Of a DNA stretch of 26,162 nucleotides, positions 7,734 through 16,656 are shown in pieces. Position numbers and translations under genes: made by a program. The notes under the pieces are model-generated. The model did not search any database. It saw only the letters and a program-made list of their open reading frames with translations, and was not told the origin of the DNA. Within the stretch, counting starts at the first letter, position 1; each line of letters opens with the position of its first letter. The stretch comes from DATAEK01 sp036258055 (GTDB taxonomy: Bacteria; Acidobacteriota; Vicinamibacteria; Vicinamibacterales; 2-12-FULL-66-21): contig DATAEK010000045.1 of NCBI GenBank assembly GCA_036258055.1, positions 1 to 26,162 of the forward strand, read 5' to 3'.

Positions 7734-8612
7734 ATGACCGACTCCACTGCCACCCCGCGCGCGATTCCTCCGGCCCCGGGGTTTCTCGCCTCGAGCCTGC
7801 GGGTCTTCGATCTGTCGCTGGGGGAGATGCTCTGGTCGAGGCGCACGATCTTCATGGCGCTCGTGGTCGGCGCGCCGGTGCTCATCGCCCTGACGCTGCG
7901 AATCCTGGTCGGTCTCGGGGCGCCGATCTTCGAGAGCCACGAAACGCGAGACGGTGTCAGCAACACGATCCGCATGACCGGTCCGGCGATCTTCGGCCTG
8001 ATGATCTGGGTCTTCTATCTGCGGTTTACCGTCCCGGTGCTGGGCGTGTTCTACGGGACGTCGCTGATGGCCGACGAGGTCGAGGACAAGACGATCACGT
8101 ATCTGTTCACGAGGCCGATTCGCCGCGGCGCGGTGATTGTAGGGAAATACATCGCGTATCTCGCCTGCACCGTTTTCGTGGTGCTGCCATCGGTGATGCT
8201 GGTCTATCTGCTGGTCGTGCCGATGCACGGCACGCTCGGCGGATCGTTCCTCGATCTCGTCAAGGACCTCACTCTTCTCGCGTTGGGGCTGGCCGTCTAC
8301 GGCGCCGTGTTCGCGTTCGTCGGTGCCAAGTTCAAGCGACCACTCCTCATCGGACTCATCTTCATCTTCGGGTGGGAACAGGCCGCTCTGGCATTTCCGG
8401 GGTACCTGAAGAGGTTCACGGTTGCCTACTACCTGCAGGGCCTGGTGCCGCACGCGATGCCGAGCGACAGCGTGATCAGCCTGGTTCAGGGGATCTTCCG
8501 GGAGAGCCCGACCCTCATGGGAAGCCTGGTGGGGCTTTTCGTAATCCTGGCCGTTGGCCTGGCCTGGAGCGCCTGGACCGTCGAACGCCGGGAGTACGTC
8601 CTGGAACAGTAG
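7734..8612 (+). CDS. ABC-2 type exporter, permease subunit (second copy)
   Basis: This 292-residue membrane protein has an N-terminal cytoplasmic stretch (1-40) and about six hydrophobic segments, including IFMALVVGAPVLIALTLRIL, AIFGLMIWVFYLRFTVPVLG, YIAYLACTVFVVLPSVMLVY, LTLLALGLAVYGAVFAFVG, LLIGLIFIFGWEQAALAF and LMGSLVGLFVILAVGLAW. The loop MADEVEDKTITYLFTRPIRR is the characteristic ABC-2 motif (E-x-x-x-x-T-x-x-x-L-x-x-P-I-x-R). It is the last gene of the operon; two hairpins follow, the second (8662-8695) a good intrinsic terminator. Two ATPase/permease pairs may form one heteromeric exporter or two related ones. The substrate is unknown. Confidence 0.88.
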   Translation: MTDSTATPRAIPPAPGFLASSLRVFDLSLGEMLWSRRTIFMALVVGAPVLIALTLRILVGLGAPIFESHETRDGVSNTIRMTGPAIFGLMIWVFYLRFTVPVLGVFYGTSLMADEVEDKTITYLFTRPIRRGAVIVGKYIAYLACTVFVVLPSVMLVYLLVVPMHGTLGGSFLDLVKDLTLLALGLAVYGAVFAFVGAKFKRPLLIGLIFIFGWEQAALAFPGYLKRFTVAYYLQGLVPHAMPSDSVISLVQGIFRESPTLMGSLVGLFVILAVGLAWSAWTVERREYVLEQ

Positions 8613-8661
8613 GGGAACCGGGCGGGACTCGTCCCAGCTAATTTGCCAGAACCTGTTCGGA

Positions 8662-8695
8662 TCCGGACGTTTAGAACAAAACGCCGGAACTTTTT
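8662..8695 (+). terminator. Probable intrinsic terminator of the ABC operon
   Basis: The arms 8662-8672 (TCCGG, bulged A, CGTTT) and 8679-8688 (AAACGCCGGA) form a 10-base-pair stem with a six-base loop. TTTTT (8691-8695) follows after two bases. A smaller hairpin (GGGA/TCCC, 8624-8635) lies just after the stop codon. The right arm and U-tract overlap the candidate -35 region of the next gene. Confidence 0.6.
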
Positions 8696-8715
8696 ACGTC
8701 ACTGGTCGGTATAAT
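8686..8715 (+). promoter_or_regulatory. Promoter of the 8744 gene (GGAACTT / TATAAT)
   Basis: A perfect TATAAT at 8710-8715 lies 28 bases upstream of the ATG at 8744. Seventeen bases before it is GGAACTT (8686-8692), which is not a housekeeping TTGACA but resembles the -35 of extracytoplasmic-function (sigma-E-like) promoters. It may therefore be a housekeeping promoter with a poor -35, an ECF promoter, or both overlapping. Confidence 0.55.
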
Positions 8716-8743
8716 CCTGGCAGAGGGTGAGGGTGTCACGCGT

Positions 8744-9763
8744 ATGACGAAACAGACTCGATACTTCATGGCAGGGTCGGCCGCCGTCGTCGTGGCCGGA
8801 CTGGGTGTGGGCCTGATCGCGTTCTATTCGGGCGGTTTCCCGGCCTTATCGGCTTCGACCGGCCCGACTGAGCTCGCGTACGTGCCTGCGGACGCGACCG
8901 TCGTGGCTTATGCCGACGTTCGCGGCATCATGGATTCCGAGCTTCGTCAGCGCCTCAAGGCGACTCTACCCATCCCCGAGACCGGCCAGCAGGAGTTCCA
9001 GGAGAAGACCGGCATCGACATCGAGCGCGACATCGATTACGTCGTCGCGGCCATGACGCCCAACGGCACGACGAAACCGGCGGGTCTGGTCGTCGCCCGG
9101 GGCCGGTTCGATAACGTCAAGCTCGAAAGTCTCGTGCGCGAGCACGGCGGCGCCGTCGAAGACTATCGCGGCAAGCGCCTCCTGAACGTTTCGGCCCACG
9201 ACATGCACAGCGACGTAAACCCTGACAACATCTCCGCTCCCGACCCCCAGCGGATGATGACGATGGCGTTCCTCGAGCCCGGACTCGTGGCCGTGGGCGA
9301 AGCCGTCTCGGTCAAGCACGCGATTGACGCCCAGATGAGCGCTCAGAGCATCACGACCAACGAAGAGATGATGAACCTCGTGAGCGAGATCGAGCGCAGC
9401 AACAACGCCTGGGTCGTCGGCCGGTTCGACGTGCTCGCCAGCCAGGCCAAGCTGCCTGACCAGGTCGCTCTTCAGATTCCTTCCGTAAAGTGGTTCGCGG
9501 CCGCGGGCCATATCAACGGCGGCGTCGTCGGCACGCTCCGCGCGGAAGCCCGCGATGAACAGGCCGCTGACAACCTTCGCGACATCGTTCGCGGGTTCCT
9601 CGCGCTGGCCCGCATGCAGGCGCAGAACGATCCCAAACTGAACGCCTTTGCACAGTCGCTCGAGCTCACGGGAACGGGTAAGACGGTGTCGCTCACCTTC
9701 ACCGTACCGACCGAAATCCTGCAGTTGATGGGGCCGAAGGCCGAGGCCGTGCAGCAGCACTGA
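8744..9763 (+). CDS. Membrane-anchored periplasmic protein of unknown function
   Basis: I recognise no enzymatic family in this 339-residue protein. Residues 8-28 (FMAGSAAVVVAGLGVGLIAFY) form one membrane anchor after a basic start (MTKQTRY). A Ser/Thr-rich linker leads to a soluble domain beginning ELAYVPADATVVAYADVRGI (44-62). The rest is alpha/beta with QQEFQEKTGIDIERDIDYVV near 82-101 and no cysteines or metal-site clusters. The N-in anchor implies a periplasmic globular part. The opening (a protein placing a potential or force value on each state, VPADA-x-VV-x-Y) resembles DUF3352-like proteins common in Acidobacteria, but this assignment is tentative. It is monocistronic: its own TATAAT promoter is upstream and a strong terminator lies at 9797-9822. 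Confidence 0.8.
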   Translation: MTKQTRYFMAGSAAVVVAGLGVGLIAFYSGGFPALSASTGPTELAYVPADATVVAYADVRGIMDSELRQRLKATLPIPETGQQEFQEKTGIDIERDIDYVVAAMTPNGTTKPAGLVVARGRFDNVKLESLVREHGGAVEDYRGKRLLNVSAHDMHSDVNPDNISAPDPQRMMTMAFLEPGLVAVGEAVSVKHAIDAQMSAQSITTNEEMMNLVSEIERSNNAWVVGRFDVLASQAKLPDQVALQIPSVKWFAAAGHINGGVVGTLRAEARDEQAADNLRDIVRGFLALARMQAQNDPKLNAFAQSLELTGTGKTVSLTFTVPTEILQLMGPKAEAVQQH

Positions 9764-9796
9764 GTCAAGGGCGTCAGACGTCGAGAATTCTCCAAG

Positions 9797-9828
9797 GGCC
9801 GGCGGGCAACCGCCGGCCTTTTGCGTTT
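9797..9828 (+). terminator. Intrinsic terminator after the 8744 gene
   Basis: A perfect 9-base-pair stem, GGCCGGCGG (9797-9805) with CCGCCGGCC (9810-9818), has a GCAA loop. TTTT (9819-9822) follows, with further Ts at 9826-9828. It lies 34 bases after the stop. Confidence 0.85.
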
Positions 9829-9898
9829 CCGCCTCGTTCGCAACACCTCGACCGCTCCTTGCACCGGTCACGCTCAGTGTGTACGCTTCCCCGCATCC

Positions 9899-10300
9899 GT
9901 GGGCGATCTGGTTTTCTTCTATGGCACGCTGATGGCCGGCTTCGATCGGCGGCGGCGGGCCGGAATCGACAGCAAGCTGACCTACGTCGGCCGCGGGTCG
10001 ATCCAGGCGGCACTCTTCGACCTCGGCATCTATCCCGCAGCCATACCGGCAACGGAAGGCCTCGTCTGGGGCGAGGTCTACGCGATGTCGGAGCCGCAGG
10101 TCGTCCTCACGGCACTCGACGACATCGAAGGCTACCGTCCTGAAGATCCCGATCGCAGTTTGTACACGCGACAGCACGCCGACGTGCGGCTGCCCGACGG
10201 GCAGGTTGCTCCGGCGTGGGTCTACTTCTACAACGCACCGCTGGGTCAAGCGCCGCGCATTTCGTCCGGCGATTACCTCGAGCACGTCAAGGTGCGTTGA
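9899..10300 (+). CDS. Gamma-glutamylcyclotransferase-like (AIG2/GGCT fold) protein
   Basis: From GTG 9899 the product is 133 residues, the usual size for the family. It opens with LVFFYGTLMAGFDRR (4-18), the YGTL/YGSL loop that binds the gamma-glutamyl carboxylate. It carries LDDIEGY (73-79), with Glu78 in the position of the catalytic acid, followed by the typical Y-x-R-x-x-x-x-V strand and WVYFYNAPLG. The family releases 5-oxoproline from gamma-glutamyl amines or peptides; the real substrate is not predictable. The frame extends to a TTG at 9821, but that lies inside the U-tract of the preceding terminator, so the later GTG is preferred. The protein is cytoplasmic without a signal. The M28 peptidase gene follows after 19 bases; the two may be co-transcribed. 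Confidence 0.85.
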   Translation: MGDLVFFYGTLMAGFDRRRRAGIDSKLTYVGRGSIQAALFDLGIYPAAIPATEGLVWGEVYAMSEPQVVLTALDDIEGYRPEDPDRSLYTRQHADVRLPDGQVAPAWVYFYNAPLGQAPRISSGDYLEHVKVR

Positions 10301-10319
10301 TCCGAGGCACGATTCAACG

Positions 10320-11783
10320 ATGACGATCAGATCCTCCAGTGTGAAGGTGTGCGTGGCGCTCGTCGCGGCGGTTCTCTACGCGCCCGGTTTCGTCACGGCT
10401 CAGGCAGGTCCGGTGGCCGACATCGACCCGCGCATCGAAAAGCTCGTGGCGTCAGTTTCCGAGGAGCGCCTGCGTCAGCTCCTGACGAAGCTTTCCAGCT
10501 TCAAGACGCGGAATACCTGCTCGGATCCGGCTGCGCCCAACGGACTGGGTGAGGCGCGGCAATGGATCCTCGACGAGGTCAAGAAGAGCAGCTCACGCCT
10601 TCAGGTCAGCTTCGACGTGCACACGGTCACCGGACGGTGCGGCGTCCCGACCGAGTTGAGGAACATCGTGGCGATTCTGCCCGGCAAGAGTCCGCGGCGG
10701 ATCTACGTGAGCGGCCACTACGACTCACTCAATCTGGGAAGGGCTGGCCAGGCCGGTCTCAACACGGCGGCCGGCAATCAGGATCAGCCTCAAACCGCGC
10801 CGGGCTCCCAGCGCGGTCAAGCTGCGCAGACGACGGCGCAGGGACAAACGGCCGGACGCGGAGCGGATCCGGGCGGCCAGCGGGGCGCCGGTGGTCAGAC
10901 ACCGCAACGCGATCCCAACGTCGTCGCGCCCGGCGCGAACGACGATGGCAGCGGGACAGTGTTGTCGATGGAGCTCGCGCGCGTGTTCGGGGAGAGCGGG
11001 ATAGAGTTCGAGGCGACGCTCGTGTTCATGACCGTTGCGGGCGAGGAGCAGGGACTCCTCGGATCACGGGCGCACGCGAAGGCGATGAAGGATCAGAAGG
11101 TGCCGGTACAGGCGCTCTTCAACAACGACATCGTCGGTAACAGCACCGGCGGCGACGGTACCGTTGACGGCGCGACGGTGCGGTTGTATTCGGAAGGACC
11201 CGAGGACTCGCCCTCGCGGTCGCTCGCGCAGTTCACGCGACGCATCGCGGCGCGTTACGTGCCTTCACATCGTATCAGGCTGATGGCGCGCCGCGATCGC
11301 ATCAGCCGCGGCGGCGATCACAGTGGCTTCAATGCCGAGGGGTTCGCGGCGGTTGGATTCCGCGAGAGCCGCGAGAACTACTCGAAGCAGCACAATGCCA
11401 ACGACACGCTCGACGGCGTGTCGTTCCCGTATCTCGCTCAGAACGCGCGGGTGAACGCCGCCGCCATGGCGACGCTGGCCCTCGCGCCTGCGCCGCCCGT
11501 CGTCAGCACCGACCGCGGCGCGCCTATGCTGGATCGGCGGCCGTCCGGCTATGACGCCCACCTTCGCTGGAACGCGTCACCCGGAGCGACCGGCTATCGC
11601 ATCTTCTGGCGCGACGCGTGGGCGCCGGACTGGGAGCACGAGCTGTATGTCGGCAACGTCACGGAGTACGTGCTTCCGCACAAGAACGTAGACGACTTCG
11701 TGTTCGGTGTCGCGGCGGTCGGTCCCGGCGGTCACGAGAGCACGATCAGTGCCTACGTCGCCGCGGCGCGCACCGACGGATAA
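10320..11783 (+). CDS. Secreted M28-family zinc metallopeptidase with C-terminal fibronectin-III-like domain
   Basis: From ATG 10320 the product has 487 residues; the upstream open frame overlaps the previous gene. A signal peptide is clear (basic MTIRSSSVK, hydrophobic 10-24, cleavage near AQA-G at 29). The M28 domain has the two-zinc ligand set: His133 (SGHYDS), Asp208 (GANDDGSG), Glu242/Glu243 (AGEEQGLLGS; catalytic base and ligand), Asp270 (FNNDIVG) and His358 (KQHNANDT). A Gln/Gly-rich, probably disordered insert (about 140-202) sits between the first two ligands. Residues 405-482 (LRWNASPGATGYRIFWRD onward) look like a fibronectin type III domain. It likely acts as an exported aminopeptidase that supplies amino acids; specificity is unknown. 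Confidence 0.9.
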   Translation: MTIRSSSVKVCVALVAAVLYAPGFVTAQAGPVADIDPRIEKLVASVSEERLRQLLTKLSSFKTRNTCSDPAAPNGLGEARQWILDEVKKSSSRLQVSFDVHTVTGRCGVPTELRNIVAILPGKSPRRIYVSGHYDSLNLGRAGQAGLNTAAGNQDQPQTAPGSQRGQAAQTTAQGQTAGRGADPGGQRGAGGQTPQRDPNVVAPGANDDGSGTVLSMELARVFGESGIEFEATLVFMTVAGEEQGLLGSRAHAKAMKDQKVPVQALFNNDIVGNSTGGDGTVDGATVRLYSEGPEDSPSRSLAQFTRRIAARYVPSHRIRLMARRDRISRGGDHSGFNAEGFAAVGFRESRENYSKQHNANDTLDGVSFPYLAQNARVNAAAMATLALAPAPPVVSTDRGAPMLDRRPSGYDAHLRWNASPGATGYRIFWRDAWAPDWEHELYVGNVTEYVLPHKNVDDFVFGVAAVGPGGHESTISAYVAAARTDG

Positions 11784-11820
11784 AGACGGTCCCGCCCACC
11801 GGCGGATTCGGCGAGGCGGC

Positions 11821-11826
11821 TATAAT
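11821..11826 (+). promoter_or_regulatory. -10 element (TATAAT) of the aldehyde dehydrogenase gene
   Basis: A perfect TATAAT ends 8 bases before the ATG at 11835. A transcript starting 7-8 bases after the hexamer would have no leader, or one of 1-2 bases. No Shine-Dalgarno sequence precedes the ATG (AATTGTC), which fits leaderless translation. No consensus -35 is visible. Confidence 0.6.
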
Positions 11827-11834
11827 TAATTGTC

Positions 11835-13343
<1,509 letters not shown>

Positions 13344-13347
13344 TTGG

Positions 13348-13366
13348 GGTGACTGCCTGAGTCACT
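13348..13366 (+). terminator. Weak hairpin after the aldehyde dehydrogenase gene
   Basis: GTGACT (13349-13354) and AGTCAC (13360-13365) form a six-base-pair stem with a GCCTG loop, four bases after the stop codon. There is no T-tract, so it may stabilise the 3' end or act with Rho rather than terminate on its own. Confidence 0.3.
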
Positions 13367-13469
13367 CTGCGGGTCCGACTAGAACCGCTGAGGTAGGTCA
13401 ACCGCTCGTTTCGCCGCGGCTTACGGCCAGTTTCGTGCTAGAGTTCACCGTTCCCCAACAGCCACCGAC

Positions 13470-15908
13470 GTGCGCTATCTGATCTTCGGGCTCAGCTATC
13501 TGCTCGTCTATTCCGTCGCGGGATGGGCGCTTCGCGATCATTCGATGGCGTTGTCGCTCTTCGGCAACCTCGGCGTGATCGTGTCGGCGTCGATCGTGAT
13601 CGTGACGATCGTTCGCCGGCGGCGGCAATGGGCGGGGTCGCAGCGCCTCTTCTGGTTCACGTTCGCCATTGGCATGGCGGTGTGGCTGGTCGGACACGTC
13701 GGTTGGGCCTACGGAGAGCTGATCGCGCGACATCCCTCCTGGCTGGAGTGGCACACGATCTTCAGCCTCTGCGGCGGGCTCGGTCCGTTCATTGCGCTGG
13801 TCGCGGCCCCCCACAAGGGCGTTCGACAGGATCAGACCGCGGCGATTGGCGTGAACATCGCGAGTTACGGTTTGCTCGCCGGCTTCCTCTACTCCTACTT
13901 CGTGCTCGTCCCGAACATCGTCGGCGAAGGCTCCGAGCAGGCGCTGCTCGTTGTCGTCCAGGTTTACCGTGCGCTGCTGATGATGGGCATGATCGTGGCG
14001 CTGATCGTCGGGTGGAACAGCGCGTGGCGTCCGGTCTACGCGACGCTCGCGATCGGATCGGTTCTCGGCTTTTGCCTGCGATTGATCACCAGCCACGCCA
14101 TCGACATCGGGACCTATCGCATCGGTACACTCTACGATTTCGCCTGGATCACGCCATTCCTGTGCTACGCGTTTGCGGCGGACATGGCGCCCTCGTCGCC
14201 GGAGGCCGACGAGTACGTGACCGACCGGCCTTCGACGACGCTTTTCGCGGTGATGTCTGCAACTCCGGTGCTGATCATTCCGCTGATCGGGTACGGCGCC
14301 TATCAGTTTCAGCAGACGTCCGAGTCCCTGGGGTCCTTCCGCCTTCTGCTCACCGGACTCGCGACCGTCGCGGGACTCGCGCTGTTGACGCTGCGTCTGG
14401 TCGTGCAGCGCGGCGAGCTGCGTCGCACGGATGCGCAGCTGCGGCTGCTGGCGGCGGCAACGGAGCACACCGGCGACCTCATCGTCATCACCCGGGCGGA
14501 CGGATCGTTCGAGCATGCGAACGAGGCGTTTCATCGTGCGGTCGGCTACTCACGCCGTGAGCTCTCGCTGATGCGCTTTCCACAGCCGGTCGCCGCCGGA
14601 TACGAGCTGCTCGCCGACATGGTTACGGCAGAAGTCGCCGCGAAGGGATTGTGGCGCGGCACGCTCCATCGGCGGCGCCACGATGGCAGCACGTTCCCGT
14701 CGGCCGGGACCGTAGTCGCGCTGAAGGATCGCTACGGGACAGCGACGCACTACGTGAACGTGGAACGCGACGTCACCGACGAGCTGAGGCTGCGCGATCA
14801 GCTCGTGCACAGCGAGCGGCTGTCGGCAATCGGCGAGCTCGTGGCTGGCGTGGCTCACGAACTGAACAACCCGTTGCAGACTATCGTGGGCAGCGTCGAG
14901 CTGATGCTGGACGATCGGTCCGACATCACGGTCAGCCGCCACGATCTCGAGCTGGTGCGCCGTGAAGCCGGCCGAGCCGGACACATCATGCGCAACCTGC
15001 TGTCGTTCGTGCGACGCACGACGCCCGATCGCGCCGCCGCCGATCTCAACCACATCGTCCGGCAGACGGCGGAACTGCGCGAGTATCACCTGTATCAGCG
15101 GGATGTTGTCCTGGATATGCGTTGCGCGGTCGAACCTCTGCCCGTTCTCGTGAACCGCGAAGAGATCCAGCAGGTGATCCTCAACCTGCTGCTGAACTCG
15201 GAACAGGCGATCGACGAGGGGACAGGGCGCGGCACGATCACGATTCGCACGTTGAGTCTCGATGGCCAGCATGTGGTTGAAGTCTCGGATGACGGGCCAG
15301 GTGTCCGCCCGCACCTGCGAGGGCGGATTTTCGAGCCGTTCTTCACGACCAAGGACATCGGCGAGGGCACCGGTCTGGGGCTCTCCATTTCCCACGGTAT
15401 CGCGCTCGCGCACGGCGGTACGCTGACGCTTCGCGACGCCCCATCCGGGGCCACGTTCCGCCTTTCGCTGCCAGCGCACACCCCCGCAACCCGAACGACG
15501 CGCGAGCCGACGCCCCGGCCGGAGTCCATGCGGCGGGCGCTGGTGATAGAAGACGAGGATCCGATCCGTCAGCTGCTCGTGCGATTCCTCGAACGCCGGG
15601 GGTTCGACGTACGTGGCGCGGAAACGGGGGAGGCGGCGCTCGCACTCGTTCCGGACTTCCACCCGGAACTGGTGTTGTGCGACGTCCGGATGCCAGGGAT
15701 GTCCGGCATCGACCTCTATCGGAACCTGCACCTCCGCGATCCCGAGATCCGCCACCGGTTCGTCTTCATCACCGGAGACACCAACTCGATCGAAGACCTG
15801 GAGGGCAATCTTTCGGACGTCGCCGTCCTCGCCAAGCCATTTACGGCGGCCGATCTCGACTCGGTGCTCAAGCGCTTCGATCCCGATGCCGTTGTCGCCG
15901 ATGTCTGA
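13470..15908 (+). CDS. Membrane hybrid sensor histidine kinase (multi-TM, PAS, HisKA, HATPase, receiver)
   Basis: This 812-residue protein starts at GTG 13470. Residues 1-312 hold about ten membrane segments, forming an unassigned membrane sensor. A PAS domain spans about 322-440 (TGDLIVITRADGSFEHANEAF). The kinase core follows: H-box VAHELNNPLQ with phospho-accepting His463, N-box EEIQQVILNLLLNSEQAI (564-581), G1 VSDDGPGV (605-612), F-box FEPFFTT and G2 GEGTGLGLSISHG (631-643). A receiver domain occupies 688-805 with the acidic pocket IEDED, phospho-acceptor Asp738 in LVLCDVRMPG, Thr768 and Lys789 in AKPF. No response regulator or output gene is adjacent, so the receiver probably passes phosphate to an unlinked phosphotransfer protein or is used for autoregulation. 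Confidence 0.93.
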   Translation: MRYLIFGLSYLLVYSVAGWALRDHSMALSLFGNLGVIVSASIVIVTIVRRRRQWAGSQRLFWFTFAIGMAVWLVGHVGWAYGELIARHPSWLEWHTIFSLCGGLGPFIALVAAPHKGVRQDQTAAIGVNIASYGLLAGFLYSYFVLVPNIVGEGSEQALLVVVQVYRALLMMGMIVALIVGWNSAWRPVYATLAIGSVLGFCLRLITSHAIDIGTYRIGTLYDFAWITPFLCYAFAADMAPSSPEADEYVTDRPSTTLFAVMSATPVLIIPLIGYGAYQFQQTSESLGSFRLLLTGLATVAGLALLTLRLVVQRGELRRTDAQLRLLAAATEHTGDLIVITRADGSFEHANEAFHRAVGYSRRELSLMRFPQPVAAGYELLADMVTAEVAAKGLWRGTLHRRRHDGSTFPSAGTVVALKDRYGTATHYVNVERDVTDELRLRDQLVHSERLSAIGELVAGVAHELNNPLQTIVGSVELMLDDRSDITVSRHDLELVRREAGRAGHIMRNLLSFVRRTTPDRAAADLNHIVRQTAELREYHLYQRDVVLDMRCAVEPLPVLVNREEIQQVILNLLLNSEQAIDEGTGRGTITIRTLSLDGQHVVEVSDDGPGVRPHLRGRIFEPFFTTKDIGEGTGLGLSISHGIALAHGGTLTLRDAPSGATFRLSLPAHTPATRTTREPTPRPESMRRALVIEDEDPIRQLLVRFLERRGFDVRGAETGEAALALVPDFHPELVLCDVRMPGMSGIDLYRNLHLRDPEIRHRFVFITGDTNSIEDLEGNLSDVAVLAKPFTAADLDSVLKRFDPDAVVADV

Positions 15909-16053
15909 CGACGCTCGAAGATCTCTTCCACTGCGGTGAAGGATCTGCGATCGGGCATGCACGCCACCCGTGCGATAACTGCAGCCTTCGGCAGGTGTGC
16001 CCGCGAATTCTCTCGAACTTCCCGCTGGTTTGATCTTTGCGATCGCGGACCCC
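15909..16053 (+). other. Intergenic region between the histidine kinase and the GxxExxY gene
   Basis: These 145 bases hold no recognisable gene. An imperfect inverted repeat is visible near 15918-15947 (AGATC...GATCT with complementary inner parts), without a T-tract. A cysteine-containing out-of-frame reading (CDNCSLRQVCPRI) crosses 15978-16016, but no start codon or homologue supports it. Confidence 0.3.
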
Positions 16054-16521
16054 ATGGATTTCGAAACGCCGCCACCACGCCTGCTCAACACGAACCTGAC
16101 GCAAAGGGTCCTCACGGTGTTCTTCGCCGTGTACAACGAGCTCGGGACGGGCTTTCCCGAGTTCGTGTATCGACGCGCGATGGTCCTCGCGCTCAAGGCG
16201 GCCGGGATGCTCGTTCAAGAAGATGCTGCGCTGCCGGTGTGGTTCCGAGGCGAGCGGCTGGCGACGTTCAGGGCAGACTTGCTGATTGACTCGCTGGTAC
16301 TGGTCGAAGTCAAGGCTGCCCCCGAGCTCGACGACGGTCATCGGGTGCAGGTTCTGAACTACCTGAAGGCATCGGATATCGAAATTGGATTGCTCCTGAA
16401 CTTCGGAATGTCGGCGGACTTCAAACGTCTTGTCTGCGACAACGTGCGCAAGCGCCGCCAGCGAAACCCTGAGGATGCCCCCGACGTCGTCCCACCTGTG
16501 TCCGTCTTACGTTCCAGCTAG
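16054..16521 (+). CDS. GxxExxY-family protein (PD-(D/E)XK-like, unknown function)
   Basis: From ATG 16054 the protein has 155 residues. It contains the name-giving motif as GFPEFVY (Gly33, Glu36, Tyr39). It then has LPVWFRGERLATFRADLLIDSLVLVEVKA (60-88), with Asp75, Glu85 and Lys87 arranged like the PD-(D/E)XK nuclease core, and the conserved HRVQVLNYLKASDIEIGLLLNFG tail (96-118). No biochemical function is established for the family. Typical members have about 125-130 residues; the extra length here is a basic C-terminal tail (RKRRQRNPEDAPD). GTG 15997 would add 19 residues and is an alternative start. The gene is isolated between unrelated genes and has its own terminator, as is common for these frequently transferred genes. 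Confidence 0.85.
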   Translation: MDFETPPPRLLNTNLTQRVLTVFFAVYNELGTGFPEFVYRRAMVLALKAAGMLVQEDAALPVWFRGERLATFRADLLIDSLVLVEVKAAPELDDGHRVQVLNYLKASDIEIGLLLNFGMSADFKRLVCDNVRKRRQRNPEDAPDVVPPVSVLRSS

Positions 16522-16549
16522 CTCCCACCCGCAACCGCTGAAACAGTCC

Positions 16550-16583
16550 GTGGTGGCGCGCGTGGGCAAGCCATCACGTTTTT
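16550..16583 (+). terminator. Intrinsic terminator after the GxxExxY gene
   Basis: GTGGTGGC (16550-16557) pairs with GCCATCAC (16570-16577) in an 8-base-pair stem with one G-U pair and a 12-base loop. TTTTT (16579-16583) follows after one base. It isolates the GxxExxY gene from the thiolase operon. Confidence 0.7.
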
Positions 16584-16641
16584 CCAGGCGAGACCGACCG
16601 CTCAAATCAGCCGTCTTCCGCGTGCATTGCGACCGCTGCGC

Positions 16642-16647
16642 TATGAT
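16642..16647 (+). promoter_or_regulatory. Putative -10 element (TATGAT) of the thiolase operon
   Basis: TATGAT ends 9 bases before the ATG at 16657, downstream of the terminator at 16550. The predicted transcript start (about 16654) leaves a leader of only a few bases. AAGGA lies at 16650-16654, too close to the ATG for an ordinary ribosome site. No strong -35 is visible. Confidence 0.5.
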
Positions 16648-16656
16648 TGAAAGGAT

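Noticed and set aside
9821..9898. TTG 9821 as start of the gamma-glutamylcyclotransferase-like gene
   Set aside because: It lies in the U-tract of the preceding terminator and adds 26 residues before the conserved N-terminal YGTL region; GTG 9899 gives the family length.
15909..16033. Cysteine-bearing reading (CDNCSLRQVCPRI) after the histidine kinase stop
   Set aside because: No start codon in frame outside the kinase gene and no family match; a frameshifted kinase extension is unlikely because the receiver domain is complete.
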